Shown one piece after another: positions 27,114-37,037 of a stretch of DNA of 64,000 nucleotides. Below the pieces are notes generated by a model. That model worked only from the letters and a program-made list of their open reading frames with translations, had not been told where the DNA came from and made no database searches. This DNA comes from Providencia zhijiangensis (lineage in GTDB: Bacteria > Pseudomonadota > Gammaproteobacteria > Enterobacterales > Enterobacteriaceae). The translations under genes were made by a program, and so were the position numbers. The number at the start of each line of letters is the position of its first letter. The stretch's first letter is position 1. The DNA lies in NCBI RefSeq assembly GCF_030315915.2, contig NZ_CP135990.1, positions 2,170,001-2,234,000 of the forward strand, in the 5' to 3' direction.

Positions 27114-29093
27114 TTAGAAGTTGTAGTTAATGCCGATATTATAACGGCGACCTTCTAATTCAGCACCATACGTACCTTTATCTACACGGCGGTCTAATAC
27201 GTTATAAACACCACCAACAATGTTGGCATTTTTACTGAGTTTATAGCTCGTACCCAGGTCAAACATTGCGTAGGATGGTGTCCCTTTACTCATTTGCTGA
27301 CCACGACCTTGATAATCTGAAGTTTCACTACGGAAATTCATACGACCCCAAGTTTGTAAATCTTCTGTTGTATCCCAAGTCAAGGTGGTATTTACCATGT
27401 GCTTAGGCTGCTTACTCAACGGCTTACCTTTATTTACACCACTTTTTTGCTCTGTGTGCGTATAGGTATAGTTCGCTGCAAATTCGAGGTTATCAAGAAT
27501 TCCCCAGTTGAAAGTCACTTCAACACCTTGCATTCTTGCTTTGTCAACGTTGGCTTTATCGCTAACAAAACGGTACGGTTTACCTGGGCTGTCACCTTCA
27601 CCATCGGCTAACGTACAGTCTCTGATTGTGTCAATGCTATTGTCACAACGTCTGATTTCCGTAATTTTATCTTTGAAATCAGTATTATAAATAGTAACCC
27701 CAGCAGTTAGGTTATCTTGGTTGTTCCAGATAACACCAATTTCTTCAGTAATACTTTTTTCTGGTTTCAGGTCTGGGTTACCGTAAATAATTGCATTTCC
27801 TTTACCGCCACCTGTTGCTTGTCCCCAGTTTGCAGATGATTCACGTAAACTTGGTGCTTTATAGCCTGTAGATACACCACCTTTAATCGTCCACTGCTCA
27901 TCTGCATGCCAAACACCGTATAAACGAGGAGTCCAATGAGCACCGTAGTTTTCATCATTATCCATTCGCAGACCACCTGTTAATGCAAAGTCATTTGTCA
28001 TTAACCATTCATCTTCTGCAAATAATGCCCAGCTGTATCTGTCTAACTCGCTATTTCCCGGTAGCTTGTTACTTTGATCTTTTAGCTTTTCCTTACGGTA
28101 CTGACCACCAATACTGACACTGTGGTCACCCAGTAAGAAAACACTTTGGTTACGGACGACTAAATCTTCTGCCGTCATTTTACGACCTGGATTTTTCGCT
28201 TCATCGTACTGAACATAAGTGTCCGTCGATGCAAGATCATAAGTACCTGTATGCGTTAAAGCTACATGGGTCATATCGTACTTACTAAATCCGCTACCAT
28301 CACCATAAGCAGCGGTATAACCCTCACGATAGTCACGATGCTGGTTATCTTTTTTAAAGTCTAAATCAAAGGCGTTTTGCTCATTTGGTGTCAGTGATAA
28401 TGTACCGCCACCACTGGTCATGATTTGGCGACCAAATCCATCGATAATTTTATCTTCACTTCGGTGTGAATATTGACCCTGTAACTTGATTCCTAATAAA
28501 CCATCAACTAATGGTCCCGAGGTATAGAAGCTACCTTGCCCTGTATTACCTGAATTTTTACGTTCTGTAATGGTAGTATCTGCGCGTAAACTGGTTGTCC
28601 ACTCTTGCTGAACACGACGAGTGATGATGTTGATAACTCCACCCATTGCATCAGAACCGTATAATGATGACATAGGACCACGTACCACTTCGATGCGTTC
28701 GATGGCAGGTAATGGTGGTAACCAGCCTTGTTCGATACCTGAACCATCACTATTTGGTCGGATGCTACGTGTATCTACACGTTTCCCATCGATAAGGATC
28801 ATGGTGTATTTTGCATCCATCCCTCGGATACTAATATCGGAGCTGCTACCACCACCGGTAACAAGAACACCTGGAACATCCTTCAGGGCATCCGTCACAT
28901 CGCGATACGCTTTAGTTTCTAGCTGTTCACGTGTCACAACGGAAATTGATGCTGGCGCATCTTCAATCTTTTGCTGATATCCTGATGCAGTTGTTACAAA
29001 AATTTTATCGCTGCTGTCATCCGCAAAAGCAGGTACCGCAGTGATAGCCGCAATAATGCTAACTGCTATTTTTCTTTTAGTAAAAACAACCAT
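27114..29093 (-). CDS. TonB-dependent receptor, CirA/IrgA-type
   Basis: Outer-membrane receptor importing ferric catecholate-type siderophores with TonB energy. Signal peptide to about residue 24 (AITAVPAFA), TonB box-like KIFVTTAS, plug domain with SIRGMDAKYTMILIDGKRVD and IERIEVVRGPMSSLYGSDAMGGVINIITR, then a 22-strand barrel ending RRYNIGINYNF (terminal Phe). 659 aa from the ATG at 29093, which follows GGAG; the frame extends to a TTG at 29099. Closest by eye to E. coli CirA, but the substrate is not certain. A Fur-like box lies about 175 bp upstream. Confidence 0.88.
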   Translation of the reverse strand: MVVFTKRKIAVSIIAAITAVPAFADDSSDKIFVTTASGYQQKIEDAPASISVVTREQLETKAYRDVTDALKDVPGVLVTGGGSSSDISIRGMDAKYTMILIDGKRVDTRSIRPNSDGSGIEQGWLPPLPAIERIEVVRGPMSSLYGSDAMGGVINIITRRVQQEWTTSLRADTTITERKNSGNTGQGSFYTSGPLVDGLLGIKLQGQYSHRSEDKIIDGFGRQIMTSGGGTLSLTPNEQNAFDLDFKKDNQHRDYREGYTAAYGDGSGFSKYDMTHVALTHTGTYDLASTDTYVQYDEAKNPGRKMTAEDLVVRNQSVFLLGDHSVSIGGQYRKEKLKDQSNKLPGNSELDRYSWALFAEDEWLMTNDFALTGGLRMDNDENYGAHWTPRLYGVWHADEQWTIKGGVSTGYKAPSLRESSANWGQATGGGKGNAIIYGNPDLKPEKSITEEIGVIWNNQDNLTAGVTIYNTDFKDKITEIRRCDNSIDTIRDCTLADGEGDSPGKPYRFVSDKANVDKARMQGVEVTFNWGILDNLEFAANYTYTHTEQKSGVNKGKPLSKQPKHMVNTTLTWDTTEDLQTWGRMNFRSETSDYQGRGQQMSKGTPSYAMFDLGTSYKLSKNANIVGGVYNVLDRRVDKGTYGAELEGRRYNIGINYNF

Positions 29094-29476
29094 TCCCAAT
29101 TCTCCAAGAGATTTCTTTATCTTAACAATGAATTTTCTATGCTCAGCATGGGTCGTCTAACGCCCCAACGGTTTATTATTCTTTTGACATGATACTTTCT
29201 GAGGTTTACTACTTTTGAAGTTAAATCAATTAAGTAATTAACTCTCATTCGCAGGCGGTAACAATAATGTAAATGGTAATACTTATCAATGCCATTATTG
29301 AATGATTCATGACTTTCCGTGATGAATTGTGTGACTTAAGTCAAAGGTTAAATCTTTTGAATCGAGATCTGCGGCGGATTACACATCCGCAGCAGATCAA
29401 ATTAAAAACGAAGAAAGGTGAGCGCTTGCCAAAAAAAGACTAAATACAAGCGCGAAAAGACAGTAGAGACGGAAGG
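29094..29476. other. Intergenic region with receptor promoter and hairpin
   Basis: No gene seen. It holds the receptor gene promoter, the Fur-like box and, at 29366-29398, an inverted repeat GATCTGC...GCAGATC with an inner CGGAT/ATCCG stem that may end the DJ-1 gene transcript, although it lacks a U-run. Confidence 0.55.
29269..29287 (-). promoter_or_regulatory. Candidate Fur box
   Basis: Minus strand GATAAGTATTACCATTTAC matches the 19-bp Fur consensus GATAATGATAATCATTATC at 13 positions. Its position upstream of a siderophore receptor gene supports iron control. Confidence 0.5.
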
Positions 29477-30262
29477 TTATTGATTAATATTCTGGTTAAA
29501 TTGTGCGTAACCGCGTTTTGCCGCAGCGTGATACTGTTGGTTTAGTGGTGCTGTCATCTGCTGTGCTATTGCTGTCATTTCAGGGCCTGCGAGTTCAGGT
29601 GAACCGGTACGAAACGGTGGGCGCGGATCATATTCAATTGCCAATTCGACAAGGGAGGCAACTTCTTCCCCACGTAAGGCTTTGAGCACCAACAATGAGG
29701 CGTCAAATGAACCGGTTGCGGGTCCTGAGGTATAAATCGAACCATCGATGACAACATCACTGCCCCCTACGGCGATTGCCCCTACGTCTGGTAGCATCGG
29801 GACAACATTACTATTGCTGGTTGCCCGCTTACCCCGCAATAACCCTGCCGTTCCTAGCATTAACGAGCCATAGCAAGTACCAATCACCGTTTTTGCGGTA
29901 TGCCCAACCCGAGCAAAAAACTGAATCACTTCAGGATCTTCAATAACCTCTGGAGGCACCATACCCGTGACTAAAACATCTAAATCATCAGGGCACTCAT
30001 CGAATGTCATTGTTGGCATCGTTGGCCACCCTGTGTAGCCCTCAAGCAACTCTTTACGCTTCCAGATAAAATAAATTTCAGCGCCCACAATAGTAAAAAC
30101 GGATTGTGCCCCATTAATGTCCATTGGCATAAATCCTGGGCAAACAAAAATACCCACTTTAAGTAAAGACGATTGTTGCGCCCTCCCCCCTGCAATCAGC
30201 GCCTGAATTGACGGTGTCGTCAACCCAGCGTCCGTGCTAATGGCATAATCATATTTATTCAT
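29477..30262 (-). CDS. DJ-1/PfpI family protein
   Basis: 261-aa glutamine-amidotransferase-like protein. The nucleophile elbow GTCYGSLMLG holds the likely catalytic Cys, and LLKVGIFVCPGFMPMDINGA is the typical first strand and acid site. An N-terminal extension of about 35 residues and a C-terminal PPFRTGSPELAGPE tail resemble isonitrile hydratase/ThiJ-like transcription-unit partners. Substrate unknown. It is divergent from a TetR gene with two operator-like sites between them, so it is probably that regulator's target. Confidence 0.82.
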   Translation of the reverse strand: MNKYDYAISTDAGLTTPSIQALIAGGRAQQSSLLKVGIFVCPGFMPMDINGAQSVFTIVGAEIYFIWKRKELLEGYTGWPTMPTMTFDECPDDLDVLVTGMVPPEVIEDPEVIQFFARVGHTAKTVIGTCYGSLMLGTAGLLRGKRATSNSNVVPMLPDVGAIAVGGSDVVIDGSIYTSGPATGSFDASLLVLKALRGEEVASLVELAIEYDPRPPFRTGSPELAGPEMTAIAQQMTAPLNQQYHAAAKRGYAQFNQNINQ

Positions 30263-30296
30263 TCTATTATCCTTGGTTATTTAATCATCATTATTA

Positions 30297-30309
30297 TACT
30301 AATCGGTAA
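30297..30309. promoter_or_regulatory. Operator-like half-palindrome 1
   Basis: TACTAATCGGTAA, pattern TACY-N4-RGTA, in the divergent gap. A near copy is at 30347-30359; probable binding sites of the adjacent TetR regulator. Confidence 0.45.
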
Positions 30310-30346
30310 GATAATATATGATATACAATGAAGTAAACTATTTTTG

Positions 30347-30359
30347 TACTGAATGGTAA
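30347..30359. promoter_or_regulatory. Operator-like half-palindrome 2
   Basis: TACTGAATGGTAA, second copy of the TACY-N4-RGTA pattern, 50 bp from the first and directly before the tetR-type ATG. Confidence 0.45.
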
Positions 30360-30363
30360 TAAA

Positions 30364-30999
30364 ATGGCACAAAAAGGTAGACCACGAAATTATGATAGCC
30401 ATGAAGCGCTAAATAACATCATGGCGTTATTCTGGCGCAAGGGGTATTCCGCGACTTCACTTGAAGATTTGGTTGACAGCACTGCGATGAAAAAGCCGAG
30501 TCTCTACGCCGCTTTTGGAAACAAAGCGCGACTGTATGAATTAGCAATGGCACGGTTTGGTGAAATTGCGCAGGCACATTACGCAGCGGCACTTGCTGCT
30601 CAATCGCCAAATGAGCCGTTGTTTGCACGACTTAGTCGTTGGCTACGTGCCACCGTATCCTTGTATAACGGAGTGGATGGTAAGACAGGCTGTATGGTGC
30701 TCTCCACTGCCGTAGCAGAAACCGATGACCCACAGGTACAAGCCTTCCTAAAAGACGTTATCCTTGCACAGGAGACGATGCTTATTACTTGTATCGAAAA
30801 GGAAAAATCGGCCTTACATGAACCTGAAAATGCGCGATTACTGGTAAAAACGCTTATCGCATTGCTGCATTCAGTATCGCTACGAGCAAGAGCGGGTGAA
30901 ACGGAAGAGGAATTGTCCACGCTAATTGATGCAGGAGAGATGGTGCTGCGTGCAATGCTAGTTATACCGGAAAACACCCAATCAACGTCATCCCCTTAG
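30364..30999 (+). CDS. TetR/AcrR family transcriptional regulator
   Basis: 211 aa. N-terminal helix-turn-helix: GRPRNYDSHEALNNIMALFW, then GYSATSLEDLVDSTAMKKPSLYAAFGNKARLYELA. The C-terminal ligand domain contains CMVLSTAVAET, seen in many redox- or electrophile-sensing members. Likely a repressor of itself and of the divergent DJ-1/PfpI gene. The inducer is unknown. Confidence 0.88.
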   Translation: MAQKGRPRNYDSHEALNNIMALFWRKGYSATSLEDLVDSTAMKKPSLYAAFGNKARLYELAMARFGEIAQAHYAAALAAQSPNEPLFARLSRWLRATVSLYNGVDGKTGCMVLSTAVAETDDPQVQAFLKDVILAQETMLITCIEKEKSALHEPENARLLVKTLIALLHSVSLRARAGETEEELSTLIDAGEMVLRAMLVIPENTQSTSSP

Positions 31000-31000
31000 A

Positions 31001-31052
31001 AAACAAAAATGGGTAATGTCGTCAGCAAACTCACTGACTCACATTACCCATT
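31001..31052 (-). terminator. Terminator between tetR-type gene and lysP
   Basis: Arms AATGGGTAATGT (31008-31019) and ACATTACCCATT (31041-31052) with inner GTCAG/CTGAC stem; on the minus strand followed by TTTTTGTTTT, so it terminates lysP. Confidence 0.85.
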
Positions 31053-31075
31053 AACATCTTAATTTTAAACGAAAA

Positions 31076-32563
31076 TCACTTCTCTAAATTCTCTTTATAT
31101 GACGGGAAGCTCATCTCTTTATAACGGATAATCGAGGTTTTCTTCACGATTTTATATCCGAACCAGATAGCCAAGAATAGAGGAATACCGATATAGGTTG
31201 CAGTGACGCCCACCCAGTCAATTTTATCTTCTAAGAAAGCTTGATAGTTTTGACCCAGTGTAATCACTAAGCACAGGATAAAGGCGAAAATTGGCCCGAT
31301 TGGGAAGAAACCTGAGCGATATGGCAAGTCATTAAGATCTCTACCTTGCGCAATATAGCCTCTTCTGAAGCGATAATGGCTGATAGCAATCCCTAACCAT
31401 GCGATAAATCCAGTCATACCCGATGTATTTAATAACCACAAATACACAGTTTGATTACCAAACATTGAGCTTAAAAAGCACAGACCCGCCACAACCGTAG
31501 TTGCCAGCAATGCATAACGTGGTACGCCACCTTTTGACAGGCGAGCAAAGATTTTCGGTGCTTTACCTTCACGAGCCAAGGTATACAGCATACGCGTTGA
31601 GGCATACATTCCTGAGTTACCCGCAGAGAGAACCGCGGTTAAGATAACGGCGTTCATCACCGCTGCTGCTGATAATAAACCTGCATTTTCAAATACGAGT
31701 GTAAATGGACTCACGCTAATATCTTTTACGTCATTACGCAGTAAACTTGGGTCAGTGTAAGGAATAATTAAGCTGATGATTAAAATCGCAAAGATATAGA
31801 ACAGCAAAATACGCCAGAACACTTTACGCACCGCACGTGGGATATTTTTCGCTGGGTCTTTTGACTCACCCGCCGCAATACCAATTAATTCAGTACCTTG
31901 GAATGAGAACCCTACGATCATCGCCACACCAATCATTGCAGAGAAACCACCTGCAAATGGTGCATCACCAATTTCCCAGTTATGCCAACCTGCGTTTTCT
32001 GCACCATTCATAATGCCGAAAATCATCAGCACACCGACGACGATAAAAATAATCACCGTAGTCACTTTGATTAGCGAGAACCAATATTCGGCTTCACCGA
32101 AGCCTTTAACGGAAATGTAGTTCAGTAAGAAAATGATTGCTAAGAAGATAGCACTCCAGATCCAGCCTGGGGTATCTGGGAACCAGTAGGTCATCACTAA
32201 TTGTGCAGCGACAAGGTCAACTGCGATAGTGACAGCCCAGTTGTACCAGTAGTTCCAACCTAGTGCGAAACCAAAGCCTTCATCGACATATTTTGCGCCA
32301 TAAGTCGCAAAGGAGCCGGAGACTGGCATGTATGCCGCTAATTCACCTAAGCTGGTCATTAAGAAATACACCATTAAACCAATAATGGCGTATGAGAGGA
32401 GCGCTCCACCCGGTCCAGCTTGTGCTACTGTGGCACCGGATGCCACAAATAAACCGGTTCCGATGGAGCCGCCAATTGCGATCATCGCGAGGTGGCGAGC
32501 TTTTAGTTCTCGACGTAATCTTGGTCCGCCGCTCATCGATGTCGTTGTATGTTGTTCTGCCAT
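31076..32563 (-). CDS. lysP: Lysine-specific permease LysP
   Basis: Proton-coupled lysine uptake and, in E. coli, CadC co-sensor. 495 aa, APC family with 12 membrane helices. The start of the transport core LKARHLAMIAIGGSIGTGLF and the stretch FATYGAKYVDEGFGFALGWN are almost the E. coli sequence, as is DPSLLRNDVKDISVSPFTLV. Shine-Dalgarno AGGGAA. The order lysP-yeiE-yeiH-nfo is conserved. Confidence 0.95.
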   Translation of the reverse strand: MAEQHTTTSMSGGPRLRRELKARHLAMIAIGGSIGTGLFVASGATVAQAGPGGALLSYAIIGLMVYFLMTSLGELAAYMPVSGSFATYGAKYVDEGFGFALGWNYWYNWAVTIAVDLVAAQLVMTYWFPDTPGWIWSAIFLAIIFLLNYISVKGFGEAEYWFSLIKVTTVIIFIVVGVLMIFGIMNGAENAGWHNWEIGDAPFAGGFSAMIGVAMIVGFSFQGTELIGIAAGESKDPAKNIPRAVRKVFWRILLFYIFAILIISLIIPYTDPSLLRNDVKDISVSPFTLVFENAGLLSAAAVMNAVILTAVLSAGNSGMYASTRMLYTLAREGKAPKIFARLSKGGVPRYALLATTVVAGLCFLSSMFGNQTVYLWLLNTSGMTGFIAWLGIAISHYRFRRGYIAQGRDLNDLPYRSGFFPIGPIFAFILCLVITLGQNYQAFLEDKIDWVGVTATYIGIPLFLAIWFGYKIVKKTSIIRYKEMSFPSYKENLEK

Positions 32564-32708
32564 CTGTTCCCTGTATTTTATTTTCAGTCAATAACGCGGG
32601 GGATTCTAACAAACTCAAACGGCAGAACTAAGCAACTCTTTGCTGTTATAAGATACCTTCATAATCCAGCGATAATTATTAGCAAAACACGTTATGGTGA
32701 ATAAAACG

Positions 32709-33572
32709 TCAATGACAATAATCCAGCAGATTCGTTATCGCGTTAGAAAGATGCTTCTGACGGTGATAAATCAGGTATAGCGTACGCTCAAGTTGTAACT
32801 CTTCCACTTCAAGCTCCACCAGCGTGCCATTCTCTAACTGCTCGGCAATCACGCGTCGAGATAAACAGCTGATACCCATCCCAAAACGTACCGCATGTTT
32901 AATCGCTTCGGAATTACCTAACTCCATCAAAATATGGAAGCCTGGAAGGTGTGCGAATAGCAGTTGGTCTAGTACATCGCGCGTACCAGAACCCCTTTCA
33001 CGCAAGATCCATGGCGCATCTTTTAACTCTTTTAAAGTCACTTTTTTCTGCGCTAATGGGTTACTTGGTGCTGAAAACACCACTAACTCATCTTTTAACC
33101 ACGGTTTTGAAATGAGTTCTGGACTATGACAGACCCCTTCAATCAGCCCCACATCCGCCCGAAACTCCATCACACCTTTAATGACTTCCTCAGTATTCCC
33201 AATGAATAACTCCAGTGGAATTTCAGGATTATCATGACGATACCCAGCTAAAATTTCAGGCAACATATAGTTACCGATTGTGGTACTTGCCGCCAAACGA
33301 ACTGCGCCCATCTCTTTTTTGAACAGTTGCTCAACTTCAAATGCTTGTTCTAATAACGCTAATGCCTTTGGGTAAAGTAGGCGCCCATGTTCGTTAGTAA
33401 CAAGTCGTTTACCTACACGGTCAAAAAGTTGCACGCCTAGCTGCCCTTCCAAGTCAGTCAGTGAAGCGCTCACTGCGGACTGCGATAACGCTAATAATTG
33501 CGATGCCTGCGTCGTGGAGCCACTTTTCAATACTTCCGTGAAAACTTCAAGCTGCCTCAGTGTAATACGCAT
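32709..33572 (-). CDS. yeiE: LysR family regulator YeiE
   Basis: 287-aa LysR-type regulator: N-terminal winged helix ([22 protein letters not shown]...[21 protein letters not shown]) and a periplasmic-binding-like effector domain. It is divergent from yeiH. E. coli YeiE has been linked to iron and sulfite-related responses; here the target is most likely yeiH, by position. The 190-bp AT-rich gap between them should hold both promoters. Confidence 0.9.
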   Translation of the reverse strand: MRITLRQLEVFTEVLKSGSTTQASQLLALSQSAVSASLTDLEGQLGVQLFDRVGKRLVTNEHGRLLYPKALALLEQAFEVEQLFKKEMGAVRLAASTTIGNYMLPEILAGYRHDNPEIPLELFIGNTEEVIKGVMEFRADVGLIEGVCHSPELISKPWLKDELVVFSAPSNPLAQKKVTLKELKDAPWILRERGSGTRDVLDQLLFAHLPGFHILMELGNSEAIKHAVRFGMGISCLSRRVIAEQLENGTLVELEVEELQLERTLYLIYHRQKHLSNAITNLLDYCH

Positions 33573-33762
33573 ACAGAAAGCTCCAAGATGATTATGTAGT
33601 TGTAATAATATTGTTAATATTAATCATTTATTAGCAATATACCAGAAGAAACTCTTAATCTATTTTTTAGATAAATAATACATAAACAATCAATTTAGAT
33701 TATTGAATTTTTTGTTATATGCTTATTCCAACTTAATCTAAGTCGTCATAAAGAGTGTAGTC

Positions 33763-34842
33763 ATGGATAAAACTGGAACCAAAGCAATCACACAAAATAA
33801 TTCATTCCCTATTCTAAAACTTGTTCCGGGGATCATTTTAGCGGGAATTTTAACAGCCATTGCCATATACCTTGGGGAACAGTCATGGTTTATGGATATT
33901 GGGCTGGGCGCTCTCACTCTGGCTATTCTTCTTGGTATTTGTGTGGGAAATACCGTTTACCCTGCTATTAGTACAAGTAGCGATGCAGGGATCAAATTTG
34001 CTAAGCACTATTTTTTACGTGCCGGTATTATTCTGTATGGATTTCGCCTTACTTTTCAGCAAATTACCGACGTGGGAGCCACAGGACTGATTATTGATGC
34101 CCTGACATTAACCTCCACTTTTTTCTTAGCTTACTGGCTTGGTAAAAAAGTATTCAAACTTGATGATGAAACCACCATGTTAATCGGTGCAGGTAGCAGT
34201 ATTTGTGGTGCCGCCGCTGTAATGGCAACCGAGCCAGTGGTTAAAGCGTCTGCAAGTAAAGTCGCTGTTGCCGTTTCAACCGTGGTGATCTTCGGTACCA
34301 TCGGTATTTTTGTCTACCCATGGTTATATCAGTTAAATGCACATTTCGGCTGGATCCCTGCAACTCAAGAAACGTTTGGGATTTATATCGGTTCAACCGT
34401 TCATGAAGTCGCCCAAGTGGTTGCCGCAGGTCATACTATTGGTCCAGATGCAGAAAATGCTTCTGTGATAGCAAAAATGTTGCGTGTCATGATGCTGGCA
34501 CCGTTTTTAATTATCTTGTCTGCATTTATTAGTCGTAAAAATGCGGCCAGCACACAAGAAGGCGCTCAGAAAAGTAAAATTACGATCCCTTGGTTTGCCG
34601 TGATTTTTATTTTGGTCGCCGCGTTTAACTCATTCAACTTATTACCTGAACAACTGGTTAAACAAATTATTACGTTAGATACCATCTTATTAGCGATGGC
34701 GATGGTGGCATTAGGGTTGACAACGCATGTCAGTGCGATTCGACAAGCGGGGATCAAACCTTTACTGATGGCAGCTATCTTGTTCGCTTGGTTAATTTTT
34801 GGCGGTATTGTGATTAACGTTGTTATCCAGTCGGTGTTTTAA
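33763..34842 (+). CDS. yeiH: UPF0324 membrane protein YeiH
   Basis: 359-aa inner-membrane protein with about 10 helices. The UPF0324 signature stretches LGICVGNTVYP, LIGAGSSICGAAAVMATEPV and GSTVHEVAQVVAAGHTIG are all present. Often annotated as a putative sulfate exporter family, but the substrate is unproven. Divergent from its likely regulator yeiE. Confidence 0.9.
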   Translation: MDKTGTKAITQNNSFPILKLVPGIILAGILTAIAIYLGEQSWFMDIGLGALTLAILLGICVGNTVYPAISTSSDAGIKFAKHYFLRAGIILYGFRLTFQQITDVGATGLIIDALTLTSTFFLAYWLGKKVFKLDDETTMLIGAGSSICGAAAVMATEPVVKASASKVAVAVSTVVIFGTIGIFVYPWLYQLNAHFGWIPATQETFGIYIGSTVHEVAQVVAAGHTIGPDAENASVIAKMLRVMMLAPFLIILSAFISRKNAASTQEGAQKSKITIPWFAVIFILVAAFNSFNLLPEQLVKQIITLDTILLAMAMVALGLTTHVSAIRQAGIKPLLMAAILFAWLIFGGIVINVVIQSVF

Positions 34843-34892
34843 CCCTCATTTTCTATTTGCTAAGTTTGTCTCCTTTTTTGAGCACCTCCGAT

Positions 34893-34922
34893 TGCCGCTT
34901 TTCATAAGCGGCATTTTTTTAT
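34893..34922 (+). terminator. yeiH terminator
   Basis: TGCCGCTT-ttcat-AAGCGGCA followed by eight Ts. Confidence 0.9.
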
Positions 34923-34975
34923 TGGTTTCATTTCTTTAATTATTAATGGCATACTCCTGAAAAAAGGAGTCAATC

Positions 34976-35821
34976 ATGAAATATGTTGGAGCACATGTCA
35001 GCGCCTCTGGCGGCGTTGACCAAGCAGTGATTCGCGCCCATGAAATTGGAGCCACCGCATTTGCTTTATTTACCAAAAATCAGCGTCAATGGAAAGCCGC
35101 CCCCCTTAGCGACGAAGTCATTAAAAGCTTCAAACAAAACTGCGCTAAATACGGTTATGGGAAACACCAAATTTTACCCCACGACAGTTATCTCATTAAT
35201 TTGGGACACCCTGAATTTGAAGCATTAGAGAAATCTCGCGTCGCTTTTATTGATGAAATGCAGCGTTGCATGCAATTGGGGATTGACCTGCTGAACTTCC
35301 ATCCCGGCAGCCACCTTAAACAAATTGACGTTGATGATTGCCTAGCCCGCATTGCAGAATCGATCAATATCGCCTTAGAAGAAACTGAAGGCGTTATCGC
35401 CGTCATTGAAAATACCGCAGGACAAGGAACAAACCTTGGTTTTGATTTTACGCATTTAGCTAAAATCATCGAACGCGTGAAAGATCAAAGCCGTGTTGGG
35501 GTTTGTATAGATACTTGTCATGCCTTTGCAGCTGGTTATGACTTACGTACAGCGGAAGATTGCGAGAAAACATTCCAACAATTTTCTGACATTGTGGGCT
35601 TTGAATTCTTAAAAGGTATGCATCTTAATGATGCGAAAAGTGAATTTGCCAGTCGTGTTGACCGCCATCATAGCTTAGGTGAAGGCAATATTGGTTATGC
35701 GCCATTTAGCTATATTATGAAAGACCCGCGTTTTGATGGCATTCCTCTGATTTTAGAGACCATCAATCCCGATATTTGGCCACAAGAAATTGCATGGTTA
35801 AAATCGCAACAAAATAGCTAA
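34976..35821 (+). CDS. nfo: Endonuclease IV
   Basis: AP endonuclease and 3' repair diesterase, TIM barrel with a tri-zinc site. Ligand motifs visible: [69 protein letters not shown]. 281 aa, with Shine-Dalgarno AAGGAG. SoxRS control is known in E. coli; no soxbox was looked for in detail. Confidence 0.97.
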   Translation: MKYVGAHVSASGGVDQAVIRAHEIGATAFALFTKNQRQWKAAPLSDEVIKSFKQNCAKYGYGKHQILPHDSYLINLGHPEFEALEKSRVAFIDEMQRCMQLGIDLLNFHPGSHLKQIDVDDCLARIAESINIALEETEGVIAVIENTAGQGTNLGFDFTHLAKIIERVKDQSRVGVCIDTCHAFAAGYDLRTAEDCEKTFQQFSDIVGFEFLKGMHLNDAKSEFASRVDRHHSLGEGNIGYAPFSYIMKDPRFDGIPLILETINPDIWPQEIAWLKSQQNS

Positions 35822-35864
35822 CGCTTTCAGTAAATAAGACTGCTAATAAACTAAACGCATAGCA

Positions 35865-35895
35865 AACAAAAAGGCGGCCTTCTATAAGCCGCCTT
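35865..35895 (-). terminator. fruK terminator
   Basis: AAGGCGGC / GCCGCCTT stem with 9-base loop; on the minus strand followed by TTTTTG. Confidence 0.82.
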
Positions 35896-35919
35896 CCCAA
35901 TGAAATAATCGTAAAATAG

Positions 35920-36855
35920 TTACAATGATTTCATCTCAATTTTTGCCATCATATCGGCCAGTTTATTACGGTTTTTCAAACCCACATCCGGTTGAGAAAC
36001 CGATAACGCAGAAATTGCAGTCGCCATACGGAGTGTATGTTCGCTAGTCTCACCATTTAATAAGCCGTAAGCTAACCCGGCAACCATTGAATCGCCAGCG
36101 CCTACCGTACTGACAACCTCACATTGAGGCGGTTTCGCTAACCAAGAGCCTGAAGCATTTACCCAAAGAGCGCCTTCTTCACCGAGGGAAATAACCACGT
36201 GAGAAATGCCTTTATCGCGCAATTCATGCGCCGCAGCAATAACATCTTTTAAATCCGGTAATTTGCGCCCTACCCATGTTTCTAGCTCTTGACGATTAGG
36301 TTTAACTAACCATGGTGATGCTTTCAGACCCGCTTTTAATGCTTCGCGGCTGCTATCAAAGATAATACAAGGGCATAACTGACGCAGGCGAGTCATCCAA
36401 CGTGTGAACTCTTCAGGTTCAATCCCGTTAGGTAAACTTCCACTGACCACCACCATGTCAAAATGACCAAGCCAATTAAGGGATTCCGTGGAAAAACGGT
36501 TCCAATCTTCTTTACTGACATCAAAACCAGAGAAATTAAAGTCTGTCGACTCACCGTTATTTTCTGTGAGCTTAACGTTAATGCGTGTACGACCTGGCAC
36601 CATGCTAAAACGGTTTGCCATGCCATTTTCACTAAAGAAGTGTTGGAATTCTTCTTGGTTGTCCTTACCCATAAAGCCGCTAACAGTGATATCAATACCA
36701 AGGTCACGCAGGACTTTCCCCACATTGACCCCTTTACCTCCAGCATTGAGACTAGCGGTCTTAACTAAATTGACTTCACCGACTTCGATGGAAGGGCATA
36801 GCCCCACAAGGTCATAAGCAGGATTTAATGTAATTGTAGCAACCCGGCGAGTCAT
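35920..36855 (-). CDS. fruK: 1-phosphofructokinase FruK
   Basis: Converts fructose 1-phosphate to fructose 1,6-bisphosphate. PfkB family: N-terminal TITLNPAYDLVG, substrate loop GGKGVNVGKVL, and the catalytic C-terminal STVGAGDSMVAGLAYG with Asp as base. 311 aa. The ATG at 36855 gives MTRRVATITL like E. coli; a GTG at 36861 is closer to GGGAGA. Unlike the usual fruB-fruK-fruA operon it stands alone: no PTS gene is adjacent on either side. Confidence 0.93.
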   Translation of the reverse strand: MTRRVATITLNPAYDLVGLCPSIEVGEVNLVKTASLNAGGKGVNVGKVLRDLGIDITVSGFMGKDNQEEFQHFFSENGMANRFSMVPGRTRINVKLTENNGESTDFNFSGFDVSKEDWNRFSTESLNWLGHFDMVVVSGSLPNGIEPEEFTRWMTRLRQLCPCIIFDSSREALKAGLKASPWLVKPNRQELETWVGRKLPDLKDVIAAAHELRDKGISHVVISLGEEGALWVNASGSWLAKPPQCEVVSTVGAGDSMVAGLAYGLLNGETSEHTLRMATAISALSVSQPDVGLKNRNKLADMMAKIEMKSL

Positions 36856-37037
36856 AACCACTTATCTCCCTTATCATTATTGTCTTCGTGCAGACAGTCT
36901 TATCACAAGATTTTCAGGGCATAGTTATAACATTAATAACTGTTGGTTTCAGTGATATTTGTATTTTTTCCTGATTGTAATTTGAAAGTAACGTGGCAAA
37001 ATTCCTTTCTTTATAAAAATAAGAAGAAGGAAAAATA

